A DNA stretch of 6,058 nucleotides from Chloroflexi bacterium RBG_19FT_COMBO_55_16 (lineage in GTDB: Bacteria > Chloroflexota > Anaerolineae > Anaerolineales > UBA4823): the NCBI GenBank assembly GCA_001795335.1, contig MGOK01000079.1:1-6058 (forward strand), given 5' to 3'. Position numbers and translations under genes: made by a program. Below are positions 1 to 5,038 of the stretch, in pieces (within the stretch, counting starts at the first letter, position 1; every line of letters begins with the position of its first letter). The notes under the pieces are model-generated. The model had not been told where the DNA came from and searched no databases. It saw nothing but the letters and a program-made list of their open reading frames with translations.

Positions 1-371
1 TAGGTGGTCGTTTTTCCGTAGGGGATGGCGTAGGTGGCGCGCAAGGCCTGCTCCTGTAAGTGGGTCAGGACAGACCAGTCGATCGGCAGGTCGAAAACCT
101 GGCGTTCCCCCTGCAAATACTCGGCGATCTGCCGCAGCGCCTCGCCCGTGCGCTCCTGGTCGACGATGACCTGGCTGAACCCGAGCCGCCGCACCGTCCG
201 GACGATCGCCTCTGCCCTAGGTTCGATCATTTCGAGCGCGCCTTCGTCATTCGCCATCCGTCTTTCGTCTCCTTCCCCGATCTCCACAGCTACCAAGCCG
301 CGCAGCGACACCGCCACCCAAACCGGCCCGAGGGGCGTGGATTCTAAGACTCCGATCCAGGCGTGGTTCAT
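1..371 (-). CDS. ogt: Methylated-DNA--protein-cysteine S-methyltransferase, N-terminal part (cut by left edge)
   Basis: Enzymes of this family remove O6-alkyl groups from guanine by suicidal transfer to a cysteine. I read 123 codons from an ATG at 371. Residues 11-31 (STPLGPVWVAV...GLVAVEIG) match the family's N-terminal strand. Residues 80-97 (RQIAEYLQGERQVFDLPID) match the linker ahead of the catalytic domain, and IPYGKTTT (116-123) is the conserved block of that domain. The active-site PCHRV motif would lie beyond the left edge, so catalytic competence cannot be judged. The start is supported by GAGGAG about 4 nt upstream, a slightly short spacing. An odd charged stretch, about residues 33-44 (EGDERRMANDEG), is encoded by period-7 repeat DNA and seems to lengthen the usual linker. 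The gene lies 70 nt downstream of ABC permease 2 and may be read with it or on its own. It could be an Ada-like C-terminal domain, but the N-terminus begins as in stand-alone Ogt proteins. Confidence 0.88.
   Translation of the reverse strand, partial: MNHAWIGVLESTPLGPVWVAVSLRGLVAVEIGEGDERRMANDEGALEMIEPRAEAIVRTVRRLGFSQVIVDQERTGEALRQIAEYLQGERQVFDLPIDWSVLTHLQEQALRATYAIPYGKTTT
241..275. repeat. Period-7 degenerate tandem repeat inside ogt
   Basis: CG dinucleotides fall at 245, 252, 259 and 266, exactly 7 nt apart, within units of the form CATTCGC, CATCCGT and CTTTCGT. On the coding strand the units resemble GACGAAT. Three units equal seven codons, so the array stays open in the ogt frame and encodes roughly residues 33-44. 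Confidence 0.7.
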
Positions 372-400
372 ATCTCTCCTCATTCGTTAGCGGTGGATGG

Positions 401-438
401 TAAAACGTTTGAACGTTCTCACGTTAAAACGTTCAAAC
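401..438. repeat. Period-8 repeat with perfect 11-bp inverted repeat between permease 2 and ogt
   Basis: ACGTT occurs at 405, 413, 421 and 429, exactly 8 nt apart, giving four octamers. The same DNA forms a perfect inverted repeat: GTTTGAACGTT (407-417) and AACGTTCAAAC (428-438) around a 10-nt loop. It begins just after the permease 2 stop codon and lies about 30-70 nt upstream of the ogt start. It could act as an RNA hairpin between the two cistrons or as a regulator-binding site. No T-tract follows it on the minus strand, so a simple intrinsic terminator is unlikely. Confidence 0.7.
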
Positions 439-441
439 AAC

Positions 442-1326
442 TTAATAATTCGACACCATATCGATCAGCCCGCGCTCGCGCGCCCGGTACTCGCACCAGC
501 GGAAGATGAAGGCCGACAACACGCCAAATACTAGCGTCAGGCCGAGCAGGATGCCGAGCAGCTGGACATTGCTCAAGCCGGACAGGGTGGGGAAGGCCTC
601 GGCCACGGAGCTGACCAGGGCGCGGCGCAGCAGTTCCAGCCAGTACGTGATCGGCATCAGATAGCCGAACCAGCGCAAGAAGGGGGGCAGCACATCCAGG
701 GGGAAGATCGCCCCGCTGAACAAGTAGAGCGCACCCGCCACCCCTTCCCCCAGGAACCAGACGTGGTGGGCGATCAGCAGGCACACCCCGGCCAGCATGA
801 GGCCCATCATGGCCAGCATGACCACCCCGATGACCAGGGAAACCAGGAACAGGGGCCAATTGACCGCCGCCAGGTCGATCCTCAAGTGTAAAAGCAGCAC
901 CCCAAATAGGATGGTGATGATGACAGACATACTCCCCACGACGAACTTGGCCACCCCGCGCCCGAAGAGGTAGGTGGGGATGTGGATGGGTGCCACGTAC
1001 ATATACTTCAGAGTTTTGTAGTGCTCGCGATCGTCGATCACGGCCCAGGAGATGCCAGCCATCACTGCCCCAACGTAGATATAGAAGGCGTTTCCCAGGT
1101 AGATGTAGGGGAAGATCGGCGAAGCGAAGTCGCCGCGCGTAATGATGCTGTACATGACTACCAGGATAGCGGCGCTGGAGATTGGCTTGACAATGGAATA
1201 CACCGCGAAAAGGAAGGGATCGGTCCAGTTCGACTCGATCTGCCAGCCCAGCCAGGCGGCGGTCTTAAAAGAGCGTAGGAAAGATTGCTGATCGTTGATT
1301 GTCGATTTTAGATTTGTGGTTGACAT
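442..1326 (-). CDS. ABC-2 type transporter permease (permease 2)
   Basis: This 294-residue integral membrane subunit belongs to an ABC-2 exporter. Hydrophobic segments lie at roughly 38-60, 72-95, 119-147, 156-187, 193-209 and 252-275. The charged stretch DDREHYKTLKYMYVAPIHIP (98-117) sits where ABC-2 permeases carry the coupling helix that contacts the ATPase. YLFSGAIFPLDVLPPFLRWF (201-220) followed by PITYWLELLRRAL is the conserved C-terminal ABC-2 block. The ATG at 1326 has no clear Shine-Dalgarno site, but an in-frame TGA lies two codons upstream and there is no good later start, so the choice is firm. Residues 4-15 (TNLKSTINDQQS) are encoded by period-7 repeat DNA. It is the last gene of the ABC cassette, 64 nt after permease 1, and differs enough from that protein that the channel is probably a heterodimer. 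The substrate is unknown. Confidence 0.9.
   Translation of the reverse strand: MSTTNLKSTINDQQSFLRSFKTAAWLGWQIESNWTDPFLFAVYSIVKPISSAAILVVMYSIITRGDFASPIFPYIYLGNAFYIYVGAVMAGISWAVIDDREHYKTLKYMYVAPIHIPTYLFGRGVAKFVVGSMSVIITILFGVLLLHLRIDLAAVNWPLFLVSLVIGVVMLAMMGLMLAGVCLLIAHHVWFLGEGVAGALYLFSGAIFPLDVLPPFLRWFGYLMPITYWLELLRRALVSSVAEAFPTLSGLSNVQLLGILLGLTLVFGVLSAFIFRWCEYRARERGLIDMVSNY
1283..1317. repeat. Period-7 repeat encoding the N-terminus of permease 2
   Basis: Five heptamers on the plus strand each begin with GAT, at 1283, 1290, 1297, 1304 and 1311: GATTGCT, GATCGTT, GATTGTC, GATTTTA, GATTTGT. The spacing is exact although the last four bases vary. The array lies wholly within coding sequence (codons 4-15 of permease 2), ahead of the first membrane segment. 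Confidence 0.8.
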
Positions 1327-1338
1327 GGATCACGTGAC

Positions 1339-1397
1339 ACGGGATGCGTAATTCGTATGACGACTGAAAACCAGGTATGAGTACTGACCACTACCTT
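1339..1397. repeat. Probable degenerate heptad DNA between permease 1 and permease 2
   Basis: The 64-nt spacer contains GTAATTC followed directly by GTATGAC and GACTGAA, then ACTGACC and ACTACC. These units resemble the period-7 arrays inside ogt and at the ATPase/permease 1 junction. The register is weaker here, so this is a tentative call. The right part runs into the last codons and stop of permease 1. Confidence 0.4.
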
Positions 1398-2251
1398 CTA
1401 CTTTCCGTCAACCGCCCTTCGCGGATCGCCAGGCGTTCCATGTAGGCCAGCAGGAAGCGCGCCCCGGTTAGGAAGACCAGGCATAAGATGACCAGCACAG
1501 CCAGCTCGATACTGACACTGAGAAAACCCAGGGCAGGCCCTGAGGGGAAGACCAGCTGCCGCATGGCGTCCAGTCCCAGGGTGAGCGGGATAATCGAGGC
1601 GGCCGCGGCCACCCAAAAGCTGAGATTCTTGATCGGGAAGTAAAATCCTGAGACCAGATAGACCGGCTCCTGGGCCAGGTTGGCGATATGCCAGGCCTCC
1701 CGGCTGAGCAGCAAGAACAATGAGGCGGACATCATGCCCAAACCATACAGGGCGACCATCGCCAGCAGGAAGACAGTGAACAGTTGCAGGAAGCTGACAA
1801 CCGCGAACTGGACGTTGAATAAAAGGCTACCCAAGATCAGGATTGCGGCGGCGCGCAAGGCAGTCGCCAGCATGCCGCCCAAGGCCATGCCTAGCAGGAT
1901 GGCCATCAATGAGTTGGGGGCTATGATGTAAAGAGACAGGTTGCCCTGTTCCTTCTCCCAATACAACTGGCTGGACATGCTCCACAACACGTTCAGCCAG
2001 AAGGCGGTCATCGCGCCCCCCACGACCACGAAACCGATGTATTCCTCCGGAGCGCCGATGGCGCGGTAAACGAAGACGTATGCTGAGACAGCCAGCATCG
2101 GCAATAAGACGTCAAAAAACATCCAGGATTTCTCGCGCTGCTGGCCGATCACGCGCGGATAAGCCCGCGCAATGACGGTCTTCAAGAAAAGCCGCCACCC
2201 GGAGGTCTTCTTGACGTGTCCCTCACCTACTGACCACTGGGCACTGGTCAC
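1391..2251 (-). CDS. ABC-2 type transporter permease (permease 1)
   Basis: This 286-residue membrane subunit follows the ATPase directly. Hydrophobic segments lie at about 46-64, 71-93, 114-146, 150-182, 187-206, 212-228 and 241-268. EKEQGNLSLYIIAPNS (99-114) is the conserved ABC-2 motif of the E-x-x-x-G-T-L-x-x-L-x-x-x-P type next to the coupling helix. SGFYFPIKNLSFW (201-213) matches the usual SGxxFP block. The start is a GTG overlapping the ATPase stop as GTGA, so translation is probably coupled. AGGAAG at 2258-2263 gives a 6-nt spacing to this GTG. A downstream TTG start is possible but not needed. The first eight codons come from heptad repeat DNA, so the N-terminal residues before about position 18 may not be structurally important. 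It probably pairs with permease 2. The substrate is unknown. Confidence 0.9.
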   Translation of the reverse strand: MTSAQWSVGEGHVKKTSGWRLFLKTVIARAYPRVIGQQREKSWMFFDVLLPMLAVSAYVFVYRAIGAPEEYIGFVVVGGAMTAFWLNVLWSMSSQLYWEKEQGNLSLYIIAPNSLMAILLGMALGGMLATALRAAAILILGSLLFNVQFAVVSFLQLFTVFLLAMVALYGLGMMSASLFLLLSREAWHIANLAQEPVYLVSGFYFPIKNLSFWVAAAASIIPLTLGLDAMRQLVFPSGPALGFLSVSIELAVLVILCLVFLTGARFLLAYMERLAIREGRLTESRR

Positions 2252-2261
2252 TGGTCACTTC
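2227..2261. repeat. Period-7 repeat supplying the ATPase stop and permease 1 start
   Basis: ACT occurs at 2229, 2236, 2243, 2250 and 2257, exactly 7 nt apart. On the coding strand the units read GTGACCA, GTGACCA, GTGCCCA and GTGGTCA. The GTG of the second unit is the permease 1 start, and the overlapping TGA of the same unit is the ATPase stop. The array is thus translated at the end of one gene and the beginning of the next. Confidence 0.8.
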
Positions 2262-3264
2262 CTACCGAACTGCCCTCGACTTCGGCCATGCTGCTGCCGA
2301 CCAGGTCAACAAAAACGTCTTCCAGTGTGGGTTCATTTTTATGCAAATTCATGATGCGGATATTGCCTGCGGTGAGTGAGCTAACCACCGCGCCCAGCAC
2401 CGGCTCTTCAGCCAGGATGAACTCGAGCCGCGCCCCCCCGTCGATTTCCTGGTGAACGACCTTCTTGACACCTGGCAGAGATTCCAGGGTTTTGACGCCA
2501 AACCCGTTGAGCGGGCTGACTTCGAGCTGGAAGATGGCATCGCTTCGCAGGCGGTGTTTCAGTTTTGCAGGCGTATCGCAGGCCAGGACGCGCCCCTGGT
2601 TGATAATCGCGACCCGGTCGCAAAGTTCGTCGGCCTCGACCATGTAGTGGGTGGTCAACAGGATGGTGCGGGCGGAATCCGCGTCGACCCACTGGCGTAT
2701 GAACTTGCGCACATCGCGCGCCGCGCCCACATCCAGGCCGAGAGTGGGCTCGTCCAAAAAGAGCACCTGCGGATCGGTAAGGAAACCCCGCACGATGTTC
2801 ATCTTCTGGCGCAGGCCTGTGGAAAGGTCCGAGGACTTGGTATTGAGGCGGTCGCCCATGCCAACGATATCGAGCAGCTGTTTGATGCGGCGGTTCGCCT
2901 CGCCCGAATCCAGACCATAGAACTGTGAAAACATCCACAGATTCTCGCGCACAGTCAGCAAGCCATAGCCGGAGGCTTCCCCACCGGAGACCATATTGAT
3001 GGTCGGACGGACTTTCTCGGGTTCTTTGGCGACATCGAAACCAGCCACCCAGGCCTTTCCCTTCGAAGGGGCCAGGAGGGTGGTCAGGATCTTGATCAAG
3101 GTTGTCTTACCGGCTCCGTTCGGACCGAGCAGACCAAACAGCTCACCGTGCTCGATTTGCAGGTCGACGTCGTGTAAGGCGACCAGTTCTCTCGGTTCGG
3201 ACTTTTTACTGCCGCGGATCTTGTAAACCCGGCCTACTTTTTCGGTTCGAATGGCAAAATCCAT
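2248..3264 (-). CDS. ABC exporter ATP-binding protein, DrrA/CcmA-like
   Basis: This 338-residue cytoplasmic ATPase powers the two following permeases. Walker A is GPNGAGKTT (47-55, Lys53). The ABC signature is LSTGLRQKM (147-155), where the usual second-position Gly is Thr. Walker B is VLFLDEPT (167-174, Asp171 and catalytic Glu172), the D-loop is GLD (176-178), and the switch His206 is in TTH. Where a Q-loop Gln is expected, the sequence reads MVSGGEASGYGLLTVREN, a variant I recognise from a subgroup of ABC-2 exporter ATPases. The C-terminal region, about 240-323, ends in LHKNEPTLEDVFVDLVG, the usual tail of DrrA-type ATPases. It is followed by a 15-residue extra tail partly encoded by repeat DNA. 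The ATG at 3264 has AAGGA about 6 nt upstream. It is the first gene of a three-gene cassette. Drug, lipid or polysaccharide export are all possible, and the sequence does not decide between them. Confidence 0.93.
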   Translation of the reverse strand: MDFAIRTEKVGRVYKIRGSKKSEPRELVALHDVDLQIEHGELFGLLGPNGAGKTTLIKILTTLLAPSKGKAWVAGFDVAKEPEKVRPTINMVSGGEASGYGLLTVRENLWMFSQFYGLDSGEANRRIKQLLDIVGMGDRLNTKSSDLSTGLRQKMNIVRGFLTDPQVLFLDEPTLGLDVGAARDVRKFIRQWVDADSARTILLTTHYMVEADELCDRVAIINQGRVLACDTPAKLKHRLRSDAIFQLEVSPLNGFGVKTLESLPGVKKVVHQEIDGGARLEFILAEEPVLGAVVSSLTAGNIRIMNLHKNEPTLEDVFVDLVGSSMAEVEGSSVGSDQ

Positions 3265-3294
3265 AGAAATCCTTGGTTATTTAACAAAATTGAT

Positions 3295-3327
3295 GGGTAA
3301 TCGTAGGGTAATCGTAGGGTAATCGTC
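3295..3327. repeat. Three tandem 11-bp direct repeats upstream of the ABC cassette
   Basis: GGGTAATCGTA occurs three times head to tail (3295, 3306, 3317); only the last base of the third copy differs. The period is close to one helical turn, which would place identical binding surfaces on one face of the DNA. The array lies 31-63 nt upstream of the ATPase start and overlaps a promoter-like sequence. An operator for a protein binding direct repeats (for example an OmpR/PhoB-type response regulator) is an inference from geometry only. Confidence 0.8.
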
Positions 3328-3329
3328 AA
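3300..3329 (-). promoter_or_regulatory. Putative sigma70-like promoter of the ABC cassette
   Basis: On the minus strand TTGACG (3324-3329, 5/6 match to the -35 consensus) is followed after 18 nt by TACGAT (3300-3305, 4/6 match to the -10 consensus). The spacer and the -10 box are made of the 11-bp repeats, so a repeat-binding protein would compete with or assist polymerase directly. The -10 is weak and partly forced by the repeat sequence, so confidence is limited. Confidence 0.4.
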
Positions 3330-3395
3330 GCAAGGACAAGAGAATCCTGCTAATATTATTATCGAAGGGCGATTTCTCTTCTTCTCCTCCTTAGA

Positions 3396-3424
3396 GAGAG
3401 CCGGGGTCGGCGTCCCCGGCTCTC
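3396..3424 (-). terminator. GC-rich hairpin after the GNAT gene, possible terminator
   Basis: A perfect 11-bp stem, GAGAGCCGGGG (3396-3406) with CCCCGGCTCTC (3414-3424), encloses a 7-nt loop. It lies 80 nt downstream of the acetyltransferase stop and about 65 nt upstream of the ABC promoter region, where a transcriptional barrier is expected. On the minus strand the stem is followed by TCTAAGGAGG rather than a run of T, so it is not a textbook intrinsic terminator. An RNA-stability hairpin or protein site are alternatives. The rest of the 239-bp gap (3425-3503) shows nothing I can identify. Confidence 0.5.
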
Positions 3425-3503
3425 ATGATTCTACCACCGGGGCAAGGGAATAGGAATCAGCCATCAGAATCTGGGCGGATTGCAAAGTCGATTAGTTCAT
3501 AAA

Positions 3504-4070
3504 TTACTTAACGAAATAGCGCATAATCGGTCGGTTTTCGGAGCGGCGGAGGACTTCGGCAAAGCCGGCCTTGCGAAAGGCGGACGCCATGCCGGTGAAG
3601 GCGTAGATATCCGGGGCGCTTTGCTTCTTGGGCTCGATCGGGTACCCTTCAACAACTCGGGCGCCGTATTGGCCAGCGTATTTTATGGCCGCCCGCAGCA
3701 GCTGCACGGAAACCCCCTGACCCCGGTATGGCTTAGCGATGAAAAAGCACACCACCGACCAGACTGGCTGATCATCGACGCGCTTCAGGATCCGAGATCT
3801 TTCCAAAGAAGGGAAGGCTTCCCGAGGGGCAACCGAGCACCAGGCGATAGGCTTTTCACCTTCGTATGCCAGCAGCCCGGGGACCTCGCCGGAGGCGACG
3901 ATGGCCTGCATGGCTTGTTTGTTCCCTTCGCCCTTTTGTCGTTCGTACTCAGCGCGGGTCAGACGCCACCACATGCACCAACAACCTCCAATCGCGCCGC
4001 GCGGGCCAAATAAAGTTTCCAGATCACTCCATCGATCTGGAGTGACCGGATAGATGGTCAGGTCTGGCAT
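3504..4070 (-). CDS. GNAT-family N-acetyltransferase
   Basis: This 188-residue protein should transfer an acetyl group from acetyl-CoA to an amine; the substrate is unknown. YRGQGVS (115-121) is the R-x-x-G-x-G/A loop of motif A that binds the CoA pyrophosphate, followed by the helix VQLLRAAIKYA. WSVVCFFIAKPY (104-115) forms the preceding strand. A conserved-looking GGCWCMWWR (28-36) contains Cys30 and Cys32 and characterises a GNAT subgroup I recognise only by pattern. The C-terminus, SAFRKAGFAEVLRRSENRPIMRYFV, is a typical final GNAT strand pair. I chose the ATG at 4070 because AAGGAG at 4081-4086 is 10 nt away. An upstream in-frame GTG at 4079 is only 1 nt from that site. The gene stands alone, with 139-239 nt spacers on both sides. 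Confidence 0.85.
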   Translation of the reverse strand: MPDLTIYPVTPDRWSDLETLFGPRGAIGGCWCMWWRLTRAEYERQKGEGNKQAMQAIVASGEVPGLLAYEGEKPIAWCSVAPREAFPSLERSRILKRVDDQPVWSVVCFFIAKPYRGQGVSVQLLRAAIKYAGQYGARVVEGYPIEPKKQSAPDIYAFTGMASAFRKAGFAEVLRRSENRPIMRYFVK

Positions 4071-4080
4071 TTGATACACG

Positions 4081-4086
4081 CTCCTT
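4081..4086 (-). promoter_or_regulatory. Ribosome binding site deciding the GNAT start
   Basis: AAGGAG on the minus strand lies 10 nt before the ATG at 4070 but only 1 nt before the in-frame GTG at 4079. It therefore favours the shorter protein. Confidence 0.6.
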
Positions 4087-4092
4087 ATTTAT

Positions 4093-4125
4093 GGGACGCT
4101 GATCAACGCTGATGTACGCTGAACT
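4093..4125. repeat. Period-10 repeat, GNAT upstream region
   Basis: After GGG come three decamers at 4096, 4106 and 4116: ACGCTGATCA, ACGCTGATGT and ACGCTGAACT. All share ACGCTGA. The array sits directly upstream of the GNAT ribosome binding site, so it is probably within the 5' untranslated region or promoter. Confidence 0.7.
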
Positions 4126-4180
4126 CATAATCTTTCTCATGTTTTGCTTGGCCTACGAAGTACGACCAGCTATTTTGATT

Positions 4181-4206
4181 GGGACACAGATTTCTCTGAT
4201 TTATCC
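4181..4206. repeat. Second, related decamer element next to the hydrolase stop
   Basis: GGGACACAGATTTCTCTGAT begins like the element at 4093 (GGGACGCTGAT) and again spaces its GAT triplets 10 nt apart (4188, 4198). It ends close to the hydrolase stop codon. The two copies in one spacer, both opening with GGGAC, suggest one repeat family. Confidence 0.5.
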
Positions 4207-4209
4207 TTT

Positions 4210-4875
4210 TTACGAACCGAGGTGATCGTGCAAGAAGGCGACTGTCCGTTCCCAGGCCAGTTGCGCTGCGGTGGGATGATATGCCTCTGACCGGTCGGCC
4301 TCGAAGAACCAGTGTCCGGTATCCGGATAAATATGAAAGGTGACTTGCTTTCCGGCGGTCTGCATCTGCTTCTCAACCTTGCGCACCGCTGGGAGTGACT
4401 CAAACTCATCTCTCTCGGCGAAATGGCCCAGGAACCTGGCCTGAGTACCACTATAATCACCAGCTCTTTTTCCGTAGAAAAGGACGACAGCGGCAATGTC
4501 GCTGGGCCGGCTCTCGACCAGCCATAACGCCCAATAAGCGCCCAATGAAAAGCCGACCGTAGCGAACCGATCTCCCCTAACATACGGATGAGAGCGCAAG
4601 GCATCCGCGGCAGCAATGATCTCTTTCCTGACCTGGCTGCGGTCCACCTTAGACCTGAGACGCTTAGCCTGCTCGATGGTCGCGGTAGTCGCTCCATGGT
4701 AGAGGTCAGGAGCCAGAACGACGAAGCCCTCGCCAGCCAGCCGGTCGCAGAAACTCTTGAAGAAATCAGTCAACCCCCACCAGGTGTGTAAAACGAGCAC
4801 GCCTGGGCCTTCTCCCCGTTCTGGAGCTGCAAGGTATGCGGTCATCTTCCCACCATCGACCTGAAATTCTTCCAT
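4210..4875 (-). CDS. Dienelactone-hydrolase-family alpha/beta hydrolase (Ser nucleophile)
   Basis: This 221-residue protein has the length and fold pattern of the dienelactone hydrolase family, which cleaves ester or lactone bonds. The nucleophile elbow is GFSLG (108-112), with Ser110 where classical dienelactone hydrolases have Cys. Asp156 (in AERDEF) and His188 (in DTGHWFF) fit as the other triad members. HTWWGL (30-35) corresponds to the oxyanion-hole region, but the Glu that classical enzymes carry in QExxG is replaced by Thr31. VVLAPDLYHG (52-61) is a family hallmark. No signal peptide is visible, so it is probably cytoplasmic. The ATG at 4875 has a strong GGAGGT about 7 nt upstream. The gene has no pathway partners nearby (no chlorocatechol genes), so a general carboxylesterase is more likely than true dienelactone hydrolysis. 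Confidence 0.88.
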   Translation of the reverse strand: MEEFQVDGGKMTAYLAAPERGEGPGVLVLHTWWGLTDFFKSFCDRLAGEGFVVLAPDLYHGATTATIEQAKRLRSKVDRSQVRKEIIAAADALRSHPYVRGDRFATVGFSLGAYWALWLVESRPSDIAAVVLFYGKRAGDYSGTQARFLGHFAERDEFESLPAVRKVEKQMQTAGKQVTFHIYPDTGHWFFEADRSEAYHPTAAQLAWERTVAFLHDHLGS

Positions 4876-4935
4876 CCCTTTACCTCCGTAGGTTTGAAAG
4901 TCCTCAATTAAGCGTTAACGACCACGATCTTATTA

Positions 4936-5001
4936 ACCGCTAAGACGTAAGGGTCGCAAAGATATCTTCAACTACCTTCGCGTACTTTGCGCCTTGGTGG
5001 T
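4936..5001. repeat. Hairpin-forming short-period repeat element between AHSA1-like gene and hydrolase
   Basis: The element begins ACCGCTAAGACG and ends GCGCCTTGGTGGT. Arms of 29 nt (4936-4964 and 4973-5001) match as inverted repeats at 20 of 29 positions; on plus-strand RNA several of the remaining pairs would be G-U. Within the right arm CTT recurs at 4976, 4985 and 4993 (periods 9 and 8). I recognise this general form (ACC-x-C-x-AAG ... CTT-x-GTGGT) as a dispersed intergenic element in various bacteria. It starts 37 nt after the AHSA1-like stop and may help end that transcript. Confidence 0.65.
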
Positions 5002-5038
5002 AAACAATGCGAGTAAATATTGTTAAGAACGCCCTCGT

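Noticed and set aside
34..390. Plus-strand open frames over the left-edge gene
   Set aside because: They oppose a clear Ogt reading frame on the minus strand, and their Arg/Ser/Pro-rich products resemble no family.
2408..2938. Long minus-strand frame in another phase of the ATPase gene
   Set aside because: The ATPase frame contains all ABC motifs; this one is a by-product of GC-rich codon use.
3480..4013. Plus-strand 177-residue open frame
   Set aside because: It is antisense to the GNAT gene, which has its motif and ribosome binding site on the minus strand; the plus-strand product shows no recognisable domain.
4071..4079. GTG at 4079 as the GNAT start
   Set aside because: AAGGAG lies only 1 nt from it; the ATG at 4070 has a workable 10-nt spacing.
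241..5001. CRISPR array
   Set aside because: The repeats are 7-11 nt units head to tail without unique spacers, and no cas gene is present.
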